Positions 1-8,972 of a DNA stretch of 64,000 bases are shown here, piece after piece. Position 1 is the first letter of the stretch, and the number at the start of each line of letters is the position of its first letter. The position numbers were made by a program, and so were the translations under genes. The notes beneath the pieces are model-generated. The model ran no database searches. It was not told the origin of the DNA and saw only the letters and a program-made list of their open reading frames with translations. Source of the DNA: Verrucomicrobiales bacterium (lineage in GTDB: Bacteria; Verrucomicrobiota; Verrucomicrobiia; Limisphaerales; J093). The stretch is taken from contig JACKPV010000033.1 of assembly GCA_024233305.1 (NCBI GenBank), positions 151,167 through 215,166 on the forward strand, read 5' to 3'.

Positions 1-1
1 C

Positions 2-1381
2 ATTGCCAGCAATGATCCCGACGATCCAGAACTCCGGGTTCCGCTCACCGGCACCGGACAGGCGGGCGACCTGGCGCCGCCGCGCTTGGACTGCCCGTCC
101 GATCGCATCGTTTACACCTGTTCGAACAGCGCCACGGTGAACTACACGGTCACCGCCCTGGACGACTGCGACACCGAACTTGAAGTCGTGTGCCTGCCGC
201 CCTCGGGCTCGGAATTCAGTCGGGGCGCCACGGAGGTCCGCTGCGAAGTCACCGACAACGCGGGACGGACCGCGGCATGCGCCTTCACCGTCACCGTGCT
301 GGCCGACACCGAACCGCCCGTCATCAGTTGCCCGGAGCGACGGGTGCTAGAGGCCATGGGACCGGCCGGCGCGCTCGCCTTCTTCAATGTGAACGCCGTC
401 GACAATTCCGGGGGCCCGGTGACGGTCACCTGTTCGCCGCCATCCGGGTCCTGGTTCCCACCGGGTGAAACGACCGTGACCTGCGAGGCCGTGGACGCCT
501 GCGGCAACCGCGCGCGGTGCGCTTTCGCGATCGTGGTGAACGAATTCGCGGACCCCCATTATTTCGCCGACACGTTCGACGGCGTGGATTGGCATGAAGC
601 CTGGGCCTCCCCCGGCGCGGCGTTCACCCTCGTCAACGGCGAGGTCCGCCCAAACGGGCCCCGCGCCTACATCCGCACCGCGGCCACCGACTACAACACC
701 CTCGATTTCCAGGCGGACCTCGTCTACCTGATCGACGGAGGCGGCGGCGCCGGCGGGCTGTTCTTCGGCCTCGGGGCGGCGGAGTTGGATCCCGGCTACT
801 TTAATGAGCCGTTGCATTCGGTCTACGCCCTGGACCACACCCAGGACTTCCCGCTCTACCAGGGCACCATGGTCCGCGCCCTGGCCGCTTCCGGCTCGCC
901 ACAGAACTTCCAGGCGTGGCTGGATCCGGCGACGACCGCCGACGGACAGCACGCCCTGCGGCTGATCAAGCAAGGGGATGAACTCACCTGGCAGATGGAT
1001 CACCTGTTTGATCCCGCCACCGGCTTCGAGCCCGCTTACACGGGCACGATGACCCTCGCGGACGTGCCGTTCCTGGACGCGTCGAACAGTCACTTGTTCT
1101 TCGGTTCCGATGCCAGCCCCACGCGCATCCGCGAGTTCCGGGTCACCCGGCTCGCCCCCGCGCTGCGGGCGGAGCTGACGGGAGCCAATGTCATCCTGTC
1201 CTGGCCCACAAGCGCAGGAACCGGGTGGCAGCTGGAATCCACTGCTGAACTGCAGCCCGGGGCCGCGTGGACCGCGCATTTGCCACCCTACGCTGGCGAC
1301 GGCGTGCGGAACCGCGTCGAAGTCCCCGCGCAGGAGGCAAGCCACTACTACCGGCTCCGGCGCAGCGGCCCTCAGCCGTGA
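2..1381 (+). CDS. Secreted HYR-domain / concanavalin-like protein (5' truncated by window edge)
   Basis: The reading frame is open from base 2, so the start lies outside the window. A TTG at 86 is only an internal codon. The first visible residues (SNDPDDPELRVPLTGTG) look like the end of an ASPM/Hydin or choice-of-anchor D repeat. Two HYR-type immunoglobulin-like modules follow (about residues 28-185), each with paired Cys and the signatures CSPPSGSWFPPGETTVTC and VTDNAGRTAACAFTVTV. Next come about 190 residues of a concanavalin/LamG-like fold, then a C-terminal segment (LSWPTSAGTGWQLEST) of the kind that ends many verrucomicrobial exported proteins. It is probably an extracellular adhesion or carbohydrate-binding protein; no catalytic motif is visible. 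The gene is followed by a non-coding repeat chain rather than an operon partner. Confidence 0.8.
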   Translation: MASNDPDDPELRVPLTGTGQAGDLAPPRLDCPSDRIVYTCSNSATVNYTVTALDDCDTELEVVCLPPSGSEFSRGATEVRCEVTDNAGRTAACAFTVTVLADTEPPVISCPERRVLEAMGPAGALAFFNVNAVDNSGGPVTVTCSPPSGSWFPPGETTVTCEAVDACGNRARCAFAIVVNEFADPHYFADTFDGVDWHEAWASPGAAFTLVNGEVRPNGPRAYIRTAATDYNTLDFQADLVYLIDGGGGAGGLFFGLGAAELDPGYFNEPLHSVYALDHTQDFPLYQGTMVRALAASGSPQNFQAWLDPATTADGQHALRLIKQGDELTWQMDHLFDPATGFEPAYTGTMTLADVPFLDASNSHLFFGSDASPTRIREFRVTRLAPALRAELTGANVILSWPTSAGTGWQLESTAELQPGAAWTAHLPPYAGDGVRNRVEVPAQEASHYYRLRRSGPQP

Positions 1382-1471
1382 CCCTCCAGTAACTCGTAGC
1401 CACCAACGTCGAGCCGCCGCGGGATTCGCGGGGGATGGGAAGGCCTGCCACTGGGGCGCGAAGAATCACTC

Positions 1472-1668
1472 AGCCGTAACCATGCAGTTGGATTCACCAC
1501 GGATGGGCACCGATGGGCACGGATGTTGAGGGAAACCAGAATCGCACGCCCTGGGTTCGGGCTCACCATTTAGTGAGTCTTCTCGCCCTCTCCGCCAAGG
1601 CGGCAGCGCCGCGCCCCATCCGTGGCATCCATGCCCATCCGCGGTCCATTGACTGAATCGATACGGCT
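1472..1668 (+). repeat. Long palindromic repeat R, copy 1
   Basis: A ~197-bp element with ends AGCCGTAACCATGCAGT and (reverse) AGCCGTATCGATTCAGT. It contains two GGATGGGCAC blocks in inverted orientation and a central CACCATTTAGTGAG. The two ends match each other imperfectly over about 35 bp, so the unit is itself an inverted repeat. Same orientation as the copy at 52319; opposite to 17767, 31921 and 33216. No ORF. Confidence 0.85.
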
Positions 1669-1669
1669 C

Positions 1670-1871
1670 AGCCGTAACGATGCAGTATGTCGTAGCCGCT
1701 GACGTGCAGTCGGCGCATGACTCAGCAGGGATACGTCCCCCTGCCGCCAGGCGCGATGATCCACCAAAGCGCGAGTGGCAGTCGGAAACGGCGAGACCGC
1801 GTAAGCCCGTGGATTTCAGCGCCGACTACCCGTCGGCGGCTACCGCGGGTTGACTCAATCCGGCTCAGCCG
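1670..1871 (+). repeat. Long palindromic repeat S, copy 1
   Basis: A ~200-bp element bounded by the same AGCCGTA... end sequences as R. It carries two inverted hairpin modules: GTAGCCGCTGACGTGCAGTC near the left end and GCCGACTACCCGTCGGCGGC near the right end. It begins where R copy 1 ends and shares its boundary. Other copies lie at 17570, 17966 and 52121, with partial ones at 40301, 43513 and 59013. The rest of 1382-1998 holds nothing else recognisable. Confidence 0.8.
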
Positions 1872-1998
1872 TATCGAGTCAATGAGCCGTAGCCGCCAGT
1901 AACAGCGGGCGGAAGGTCATGGGATCAACCAGCTTGGATTCGCCTTGCGCGCCCCACCGCTTCCCCCGTCGGAAACCGCCTGCGCCTCGCGGGACGCG

Positions 1999-3537
1999 CT
2001 ACAAGCACCACGGCGCCCGGGGGGATCGCGCGAGCAGGCGGTTCGCCGCCGGATCATCTGGAAATCGCTCCCGGACAGGATCCCACTTGAGCGAATGCCC
2101 GCTCCAGCAGGCGAGGTTGGTCAAATGACCGATGGTCGCCGTGCGGTGACCCAGTTCGGCGTCGCAGTAAGGGCGTTCACGCGTGTGAATGCAATGCAGC
2201 CAGTTCGCATGATGATCGTTGCCCCCCACGCCCACTTCGCGAGTCTTCAACTGCATCTCCGAAAACAACGCCTCCGGCCCGCCTTCGATGGGGCCGCCGT
2301 TGGTCAAGGTCGTCAGCCAGCCCCGTTCGCCCACGAACACCCCGCCGAACATGCCGGCCAACCGGGCGTCCGGCAGCGCGTGGTAGCGGGTCTTCACCTC
2401 CGACCAGTCCTGCACGAAATGCAGCAACGTCCCGTTCGCATAGCGAAACGTCAGGGTCGGAAACCCGCCGTCATCCGGGTGCAGGATTTCGACGGGACCG
2501 CTCTCCTCGACGCCCAGCGCATACTGGATGACATCCGCAGCGTGCGACAGAAACCAGGTCGAAGAGGTCACCCCGAAGGCGTCGCAGAACGACCATGGCA
2601 CCACGCCCGGGGAAGGGTTCGTGTGATAGAGCGAATGGTAGGAACGCCACGGCGCCGGCCCGACCCACAAATCCCAATCCAGCCCCTCCGGCACGGGTTC
2701 GGCGGGCAGCGCAAAATCAGTCGGCGTGTAAAGCGCCCCGCAGCGTTCAGGGCTCAGCACCTGCTGGTAGGGTTGAAACCGCCCGGAACCCAGCCAGCCC
2801 GAGAGGTTGAACAACTGCGTGAACACCGCCTGCACCTTCCCCAAGCCGCCTTCCCGGATAAACCGCACCACCGCGCGGATCGTGGGAATCGAGCGATACT
2901 GGGTCCCGGTTTGAAAAACCCGCCCGTAACGCTGCACCGCCTCAACGATCCGGCGCCCCTCCTCGACCGTCATCGAGACCGGCTTCTCGCAGTAGACGTC
3001 CTTGCCCGCCTTCGCCGCATCGATGGCATGCAGCGCGTGCCAATGGTCCGGCGACGCAATCAGCACCGCGTCGATGTCGTCGCGGACCAGCGCCTCGCGA
3101 TAGTCGTTGTATGCGGCACAACCCCGGTAACGCCCGGCGGCCGTCTCCGCGGCGTAGTGCGCCTCGACCGCCTCGCGCCCCGCCTCGCGCCGGGTCCGAT
3201 CCACATCGCAGACGGCCAGCAGTTGAAAGCCCGGATCGCCGACCAGCCGACGCAGGTGACCGGAACCCATCGCGCCCCGCCCGATCAAGGCGACGTTCAC
3301 CCGGTTGCCGGGCGTGGTTTCGCCCGCCGCGCCAAGCACCCTCCCCGGAACCAGCGCTGGCATGGCCAGGAACCCGGCGGCCGCCATCGTTCGTTGCAGG
3401 AAGGCCCGGCGATGCAATTCTCCCTGCACCCAGACGCCCGGCGGTTGCGAACCCGCAGCGGTGGAAGCACCGCCTTCCCGCCCCGCGGGATGGGAGGAAG
3501 GTAACCCGGCGGCGGCGGCGTGGTCGGTGGAATGCAT
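1999..3537 (-). CDS. Gfo/Idh/MocA family oxidoreductase, Tat-exported
   Basis: A 512-residue NAD(P)-dependent sugar dehydrogenase-like protein. A twin-arginine-like leader (HRRAFLQRTMAAAGFLAMP, about residues 42-60) indicates export. The Rossmann segment VNVALIGRGAMGSGHLRRL is at about 80-98, and the family EKP motif (CEKPVSMT, 183-190) is intact, as is PDHWHALHAI upstream of it. Such proteins oxidise or isomerise sugars and are greatly expanded in Verrucomicrobiota and Planctomycetes; the substrate cannot be read from sequence. It lies downstream of a sulfatase on the same strand, 62 bp away, consistent with glycan processing. A TAGGAG box sits 6 nt before the ATG and could be either a -10-like element or a ribosome binding site. 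Confidence 0.93.
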   Translation of the reverse strand: MHSTDHAAAAGLPSSHPAGREGGASTAAGSQPPGVWVQGELHRRAFLQRTMAAAGFLAMPALVPGRVLGAAGETTPGNRVNVALIGRGAMGSGHLRRLVGDPGFQLLAVCDVDRTRREAGREAVEAHYAAETAAGRYRGCAAYNDYREALVRDDIDAVLIASPDHWHALHAIDAAKAGKDVYCEKPVSMTVEEGRRIVEAVQRYGRVFQTGTQYRSIPTIRAVVRFIREGGLGKVQAVFTQLFNLSGWLGSGRFQPYQQVLSPERCGALYTPTDFALPAEPVPEGLDWDLWVGPAPWRSYHSLYHTNPSPGVVPWSFCDAFGVTSSTWFLSHAADVIQYALGVEESGPVEILHPDDGGFPTLTFRYANGTLLHFVQDWSEVKTRYHALPDARLAGMFGGVFVGERGWLTTLTNGGPIEGGPEALFSEMQLKTREVGVGGNDHHANWLHCIHTRERPYCDAELGHRTATIGHLTNLACWSGHSLKWDPVRERFPDDPAANRLLARSPRAPWCL

Positions 3538-3599
3538 GGCCCACTCCTACCCCCTGCTCCAGGGCCGGTCAAGCCCACCGCGGCCGCCGGGCACGGGGT

Positions 3600-5036
3600 T
3601 TACCGGCGCCCCGGCCCCTGCCGCGATCTGGCGGTCAATTCGGTGATCATCCCCTGATCGCCCTGCTGTGCCATCCACGCCTCGAGTTCGCGCCGCAGCC
3701 GGTCCTTGATCTCCGACCGGGCCGGGTCCTCGGCGAGGTTGCTGAACTCGTACGGGTCCGCGTCCAGATCGTAGAGTTCCTCGGCGGGGCGTTTGAACAG
3801 CCAGGCCAACCGCCGCGCCAGTTTCGGATCGTTGGCCGCGTCCGCCTGCCACGAGCGGATCGGTTCGCCCTGGTGAATGCCCCCGATCCAATAGGTGTTC
3901 TGCGGCGCCAGATTCCGGATGTACTTGTATCTCCCGTCGCGCACGGCCCGCATCGGATACGGTTCCCGATAGCCGTTGATCCCGACGGTTGTGTGCTGGG
4001 CGAACACGTAATCCCGATGGCGGTCCGTCCGGCCCAGCAGCACCCCGAGGAAACTGAACCCGTCAAACCCGCGCCGTCCGGTGGCATCGGGACAACCCGG
4101 GTCCACCGCGTCGGGATCGATCCCCGCCGCCGCAAGGAAGGTGGGCGCCACATCGACGTATTGCATCAACGCCGCGCTTCGGGAACCCGGCGCGATGTGT
4201 CCCGGCCAGCGCGCCAGGGTCGCCACCCGGATGCCATTGTCATAGACCGACCATTTCCCGCCGTAGGGAAAACTGCTCCCCTGCTCGCTCAGGAACACCA
4301 CCAGCGTGTTCCCGACCTGGTCCGTCGCCTCGAGCAAGCCGAGCAACTGCCCCACCTGCCAGTCCAGCTTGTTGATCTCGCCGTAGTAATCCGCCAGCAT
4401 CCGCCGGGTCACCGGGTTGTCATGCAGGTAAGGCGGCACGGTGAGCTTCGCCGGATCATGCAAGCCGGCGGGACCGCGGTTCCACGGACCATGCGGATCG
4501 TTGGAGGCGAAGACCAGGAACCACGGTTGCCCGGCGTCCCGCGTCAGGAATCCACGGGTGGCCTCGAAGTCGTCGGCGTTCTTCGGGCCCAGGTGTTCGT
4601 AGGGAAAACTGCGGCGCGGGCTGACGTGTTCCTTGCCCTGCAAGGCCACCCGGTAGCCGGCGTCCTGCAAGTGCGTGAACAGGCTCCGCGTCCCCTCGTA
4701 GGCTCGCGTGTGGTTCGGATAGGCGCCGGCCCGAACGCAGTAAAGCCCCGTGTAGAGCGCATGCCGGGAGGGCGAACACGTCGTGGCCGGCGTGAACATT
4801 CCCGTCAACTGCATGCCCTCGCGACCCAACCGGTCGAGGTTGGGCGTCTTCACCTCCGCGTTGCCGGTGAAACCGAAGTCCCGCCACGTCGCGTCGTCCG
4901 CCACGATCAACAACAGGTTCGGCCGGGCCGCAATCGCCCCGACCACGACCAGCCCCGCAACGAGCCCGGCCAGCAGCCGCACCGTGCCCCGGACTCCGCG
5001 CCGCCCTCTCCCCAACGTGCAATCGTTCGCTTTCAT
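3600..5036 (-). CDS. Secreted type I sulfatase
   Basis: The ATG at 5036 gives 478 residues with a signal peptide (hydrophobic LLAGLVAGLVVVGAIA, about 21-36). The frame extends upstream to 5219, but that would overlap the neighbouring gene and precede the signal peptide. Metal-binding DD follows in NLLLIVADDATW (40-51). The formylglycine-modification motif CSPSR (87-91) is complete, so the enzyme should be an active Cys-type sulfatase if a formylglycine-generating enzyme is present elsewhere. The C-terminal half has family features such as GKEHVSP and LYDLDADPYEFSNLAED. It should hydrolyse sulfate esters on polysaccharides in the periplasm or outside. It lies 43 bp downstream of the beta-helix/propeller gene and probably shares its transcript. 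Confidence 0.95.
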   Translation of the reverse strand: MKANDCTLGRGRRGVRGTVRLLAGLVAGLVVVGAIAARPNLLLIVADDATWRDFGFTGNAEVKTPNLDRLGREGMQLTGMFTPATTCSPSRHALYTGLYCVRAGAYPNHTRAYEGTRSLFTHLQDAGYRVALQGKEHVSPRRSFPYEHLGPKNADDFEATRGFLTRDAGQPWFLVFASNDPHGPWNRGPAGLHDPAKLTVPPYLHDNPVTRRMLADYYGEINKLDWQVGQLLGLLEATDQVGNTLVVFLSEQGSSFPYGGKWSVYDNGIRVATLARWPGHIAPGSRSAALMQYVDVAPTFLAAAGIDPDAVDPGCPDATGRRGFDGFSFLGVLLGRTDRHRDYVFAQHTTVGINGYREPYPMRAVRDGRYKYIRNLAPQNTYWIGGIHQGEPIRSWQADAANDPKLARRLAWLFKRPAEELYDLDADPYEFSNLAEDPARSEIKDRLRRELEAWMAQQGDQGMITELTARSRQGPGRR

Positions 5037-5079
5037 CGGTCGCACCGAGACTAAATCACCGGTCTCGTCCCCGCCAGCC

Positions 5080-7086
5080 TCAGCGCGCGCCGGCGCCCAC
5101 TCCGGACCCGCCGAATGCCGCCCCAAAGAAATCCCCCAACGAGCCCGGAAACACCGCCCGCTTGAGCCGCGACCACGTCCGCTGGTCCCCCACGCTGTAG
5201 TACACATACGTCGCGCCACCGAACTCGATCACGTCCGGATCCGAGGCGTTGATCCCGTCGGCGAAGCCCGGCGAAAGCACCGGGTTGCCCGGCGCACTTT
5301 CCCAATGCCGCAGATCGCGCGACCGCGCCAGGCAGGTCTCGAAGAACCAGCGGGGCTGACGATGTTCCAGATACAGCACGTAATACCACCCGCCGACATA
5401 ACGCAGGCAGGGACAGGCCGCATAGCGATCCGCGCCAAACACGACGTCCGGCAGCTTGGTCCATTCAACGAGATCGGCGGACGTGGCGAACTTGACCGTG
5501 AACGCTGGATAGCGGGGGTCGCTGGATTCATAGGCCATCACGTAGCCTTCGGGCCCGCGGCAGACCGAGCTGTTGAACAGTTGCTCGTTTTCCTGCCGGA
5601 TGGCCACGCGCTGATCCCAATGGCGAAGGTCCTTCGAGCGGAACAGCGTCACGTCGTTCCAGCCGCCCGGCGCGAACCGTGAGGCAAACGCATGGAAGGC
5701 GCCGTCCACCACCAGCGCCGAGGCCAGGCCGTACCCCTCGGCGAAGCGGGCCAGTTCCCGGCCGGAATCCGCCGTCTCAAGCGCCAGCCAGTAATCCTCG
5801 CGGGCGCCTCCCGAAGCCGGCCGGATGCACTTCATGACCGCCAACTGGTCCTGCCAGACGACCGGCGCCGCTTCGCACCAGGCGCCCAGATCCGGTCGGT
5901 CCACCCGGAGCGCCGGGCGCCGCGGCGGCGACGGCGGCGGCAGGAGCGTCTGAAAGATCTCCACCGGCCAGGCCCCCAGCCGCAACATGCCCGGGGGCAC
6001 CGCCTGCTGGAACTGAACATATGCCTGCACGTCTCCCCGCACCGAATACCCCACTTCACCCTGCCCCGCCCCGAATACCCGACATCCCATCAACACGCAG
6101 TCCTCGAGATCCACGTGCAGCAGCTTGCCGTCGATGGTGCTGTGAATGATCCCCGAACCCGGTTTGCCCTGGGGCTGCGAGAAATTCAGACTGACGAGCC
6201 GGCAGTCCTTCAACGCCACCCGCGTGCAACCGCTGTAACCTGGGTTGCCGGCCTGCAACGCATTGTCGGGGCCGACCAGGGTGCAGTCCTCGAACACCAC
6301 ATCCGGCTGCTCCGGCATCTCCGGGTGTTCGGCCCGCACGTAGGCACCCGCCGCATCGCCCCACCAGTCGAGACACCAGAGCTGACAACCACGGAACACG
6401 CTGGGTTCACCCGGCCGGGACAAGACATTCGCCACACCGCCCCCGAACGCCCGCCCGATGCTGAAGCAATCCTCGACCCGCACCGTGAACGCTTCGGCCC
6501 GGTCGACCAGATCGAAGAACAGCCCGCCATCGCCGCCCGCGGCATACAGGCGCCGCAACACCCAGCGATCCCAGCCGATGGCCGAGAACGTCTCCTCCCC
6601 GTGCTCCGCCGACCAACCATGCTTGTACGCCCGGATCGGCCCCCACCAATCGTAGCTCTTGAACCCCTGCGCCGGATCGCCCGAATCGATCACCACCCAG
6701 CCGCTTGCCCCCGAACCCAGCCGGCCATCGAAGTCCCCGACCAGTTCGTTCAAGGCGCCGGCCGCGCCGGGATGCGCAGGATACAGATTCGCCTCGAGGT
6801 AGGTGTCCGGGCGCACCAGAATCCGATGCCCACCCTGCGCATCGGGAACCGCCCGCAACGCGGCTTGGACCGTATGAAAGGCCGTCCGCCACGAGCGGCC
6901 CTCCGAGTTGTCCCCCCACTTCGAGACGTGCAACGTCACCCCCGAACGCGGGCTCCCGTCGAGGTCCGGCGCCGGGGCGCCAATCAGCTGTCCGACGCAC
7001 AGCAATCCGGCGGCGAAACCACCGCGGAGCCGGCGCCAATGGCAACCCGCGCGCCGCGCGGCGCAAGGCAACAGGGACTGCAACAT
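5080..7086 (-). CDS. Exported beta-helix + five-bladed propeller (GH43/GH32-like) protein
   Basis: The ATG at 7086 is preferred over an upstream TTG at 7128, because it places a plausible signal peptide (GGFAAGLLCVGQLIG) near the N terminus; 668 residues. The N-terminal half opens like a DUF1565-type right-handed beta-helix (KWGDNSEGRSWRTAFHTVQA, then GTY-like DTYLEANLYP) with repeated short VxxxDCxxxG strands. The C-terminal half has the blade signatures of GH43/GH32-type propellers: RSKDLRHWDQ, TSADLVEWTK, RSRDLRHWES and SDPDVIEFGGATYVYYS. A beta-helix and a propeller in one chain suggest polysaccharide binding plus hydrolysis. Catalytic acids cannot be assigned by eye. Upstream of the sulfatase on the same strand. 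Confidence 0.8.
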   Translation of the reverse strand: MLQSLLPCAARRAGCHWRRLRGGFAAGLLCVGQLIGAPAPDLDGSPRSGVTLHVSKWGDNSEGRSWRTAFHTVQAALRAVPDAQGGHRILVRPDTYLEANLYPAHPGAAGALNELVGDFDGRLGSGASGWVVIDSGDPAQGFKSYDWWGPIRAYKHGWSAEHGEETFSAIGWDRWVLRRLYAAGGDGGLFFDLVDRAEAFTVRVEDCFSIGRAFGGGVANVLSRPGEPSVFRGCQLWCLDWWGDAAGAYVRAEHPEMPEQPDVVFEDCTLVGPDNALQAGNPGYSGCTRVALKDCRLVSLNFSQPQGKPGSGIIHSTIDGKLLHVDLEDCVLMGCRVFGAGQGEVGYSVRGDVQAYVQFQQAVPPGMLRLGAWPVEIFQTLLPPPSPPRRPALRVDRPDLGAWCEAAPVVWQDQLAVMKCIRPASGGAREDYWLALETADSGRELARFAEGYGLASALVVDGAFHAFASRFAPGGWNDVTLFRSKDLRHWDQRVAIRQENEQLFNSSVCRGPEGYVMAYESSDPRYPAFTVKFATSADLVEWTKLPDVVFGADRYAACPCLRYVGGWYYVLYLEHRQPRWFFETCLARSRDLRHWESAPGNPVLSPGFADGINASDPDVIEFGGATYVYYSVGDQRTWSRLKRAVFPGSLGDFFGAAFGGSGVGAGAR

Positions 7087-7179
7087 CCCGCAGCTTCCGC
7101 CGACGCCACGGCGCGCCGCAAGCCGCAAGTGGACCCCGTGCCCGGCGAAGCGGGAGCGCCGCGCACGACCCGGAACCGC

Positions 7180-7773
7180 CTACGGGGCAAACAGGCGGTG
7201 CAACCGTCGGCGAAGCCTGTCGAACGAGGGCACCGAGGACGCCGCCTCAAAGGAGAAGCGGGCGGTAAACGCGGGCTGGTCGTTGACCGGGTTGTAGCCC
7301 ACGGGCATCCCGTCGCCCAGCCAGCCCTTGGCGTCACGGATGGACTCGGGGTCCGGCGGCGCCTGCAGATCCGCCGGCAGCCCTCCTGTGCCCCGCAGGG
7401 ACCGTGCGGCCGCGAGGAACCAGGTCTCGTATTCCCGGTGGGCAAGCGCGATCGTAATCGGGAAATCCCCCGCGACAAACGCCGCCCTGGCCGCCAGATC
7501 AGGCCCCATTCGCCCGGGACATTCGTCCTCGCAATCCAGAAGAATGAGCACGGAACTGCGAGGATGTTGGCGGGCTTTGCGAACCGCCAGTTCGACATAC
7601 CGGGCAAAGTACTGTTCGTCAGCGAAGAAGCTGGACGCCTTGACACGCAGCGGGGGATTGAGCCGGAGGGAGGCCTCCGGCGACACCTCCCACAGAAGCC
7701 GTCGCAGCAGCACCGGAACCGCCTCGACCTCGCCGTGACCTTCGACGATGGGAGCCACGAAGAAAGTGCTCAT
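7180..7773 (-). CDS. DUF4276 family protein, Toprim-like, partner of AAA ATPase
   Basis: 197 residues. The N terminus reads FVAPIVEGHGEVEAVPVLLR, with a Toprim-like conserved Glu (EGxxE), and SSVLILLDCEDECP supplies the acidic DxD-like motif; this pattern matches DUF4276 proteins. The ATG overlaps the stop of the upstream AAA ATPase (7770) by 4 bp, so the pair is translationally coupled. ATPase-plus-Toprim/OLD-like nuclease pairs are a recurring design in phage defence (OLD, Gabija, PARIS families); a defence role here is inference. It sits inside a glycan-utilisation block to which it has no obvious functional link. Confidence 0.8.
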   Translation of the reverse strand: MSTFFVAPIVEGHGEVEAVPVLLRRLLWEVSPEASLRLNPPLRVKASSFFADEQYFARYVELAVRKARQHPRSSVLILLDCEDECPGRMGPDLAARAAFVAGDFPITIALAHREYETWFLAAARSLRGTGGLPADLQAPPDPESIRDAKGWLGDGMPVGYNPVNDQPAFTARFSFEAASSVPSFDRLRRRLHRLFAP

Positions 7774-8972
7774 CGCCCCTCGGCTTCAAAGAGACTCAAC
7801 TGCGGGTCGTCCTGCTCACCGGGACTGAGGGGATCGCGGGAGAGCTGGTTCTGGCGCAAAAGCTCCCCCGGTGTGAAGAGCTTCTCGCGCAGGACGGATC
7901 GACCGGCGGCGTCAATGGGACCGATCCGCGTGATCCCCTCCTCGGTATCCACCGCGAGGATCGCTTCGGAGGGGAGGGAGGAATCGTCCAGCAGGTCGGG
8001 ACTGTGACTGGTGACCAGGATCTGAGTGCGGGCGGAGGCCTCCCGCAGGGCGGCGAGGAGAATCCCCGATGCCGCGGGATGCAGGGCCATCTCGGGTTCC
8101 TCGATTCCAATCAACGGCGGGGGATCGCGCCGGTCGAGACTGCCCTGGAAAAGCGCGAGCAGACTGCCGAAGGCCCGCAACGTGCCGTCGGACATGCTCG
8201 CCGCCAGGAACCTCCAGGGGTGCTTCTGACCTTTGACGGCTTGGCGGAACTCGATCGTCTCCTGCGCTCCAAGGACCAGCGTCTCAGCGTCCATCACGTC
8301 CTTGACGATTCGCGAGAGATAGCTCTTGACCCGGTCTCGCGCCTCCGGGGATAGGCGCTCAAACACGCTGGCGGCATTGCTCCCGTCCCGACGCAGGAAT
8401 TCGCCGGCATCGGGCTTCTGCATCGCCGAGATTTCCCGGGGATTGAGATTGTAGACCTCCATGCCCGACAAGGCATCATAAACGGGTCGGAACTCCGGGA
8501 GCCCGGAGGCCGCCACCAGATAGAGCCGGTCGGGGAAGGCCGCCGGCGCCAGCTGGAGTGAGGACTGGATGACCCGCCCGCGCTCATTGCGATAGAAGTG
8601 GTCTCCTGACCCGCAGGCCACACGGCACTCCTCGGCCCGAACCTCGAATCCGCCCCGCTCCCTTGCCGCCACCTCGAAAGCATAGTGTCCCAACGATCCG
8701 TCCGGGATCGAGAAGTCCAGCCGGATGGCGAAATGGTTCGGGTGCCCGGCGGACCGGCGTCGCACCTCCTTGATCGTGCCCCGGTCCCGCAGGGCGTGGT
8801 CCAGGGAGGTCCGCAGGGAGTCCGCCACCAGGCGCAGGCTGTCGAGGCAATTACTCTTGCCGCCTCCGTTCGGCCCCACCAGAAACGTGAGTTGTCCCAG
8901 GTCCAGCCGGCAGAACTCAATGCTCTTGTAGTTGCGCAGCGTCAACCTGGTGATGAAGGCTCGCTTGCTCAT
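7770..8972 (-). CDS. AAA family ATPase (AAA_21/SMC-like), putative defence ATPase
   Basis: 400 residues, ATG start. The ABC/SMC-type ATPase core is complete. Walker A is LVGPNGGGKSN (about 31-41). A signature-like segment FLAASMSDGTLRAFGSLLA lies near residue 245, Walker B with catalytic Glu is PLIGIEEPEMALHP, and the H-loop is ILVTSHSPDLL. The central part (PNHFAIRLDF, AFPDRLYLVAASGL) is typical of AAA_21 predicted ATPases. No membrane segment. The downstream DUF4276 gene overlaps by 4 bp, giving a two-gene cassette like OLD-type or PARIS-like systems. Upstream 8973-9350 has no recognisable gene. Confidence 0.9.
   Translation of the reverse strand: MSKRAFITRLTLRNYKSIEFCRLDLGQLTFLVGPNGGGKSNCLDSLRLVADSLRTSLDHALRDRGTIKEVRRRSAGHPNHFAIRLDFSIPDGSLGHYAFEVAARERGGFEVRAEECRVACGSGDHFYRNERGRVIQSSLQLAPAAFPDRLYLVAASGLPEFRPVYDALSGMEVYNLNPREISAMQKPDAGEFLRRDGSNAASVFERLSPEARDRVKSYLSRIVKDVMDAETLVLGAQETIEFRQAVKGQKHPWRFLAASMSDGTLRAFGSLLALFQGSLDRRDPPPLIGIEEPEMALHPAASGILLAALREASARTQILVTSHSPDLLDDSSLPSEAILAVDTEEGITRIGPIDAAGRSVLREKLFTPGELLRQNQLSRDPLSPGEQDDPQLSLFEAEGR

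Noticed and set aside
1472..1668. R repeat as an insertion sequence
   Set aside because: Too short and without any transposase; non-autonomous at most.
5692..8007. 771-codon open frame on the plus strand
   Set aside because: Antisense to the beta-helix/propeller and DUF4276 genes; composition is Arg/Pro/His-rich with no motif, as expected for a shadow frame in high-GC DNA.
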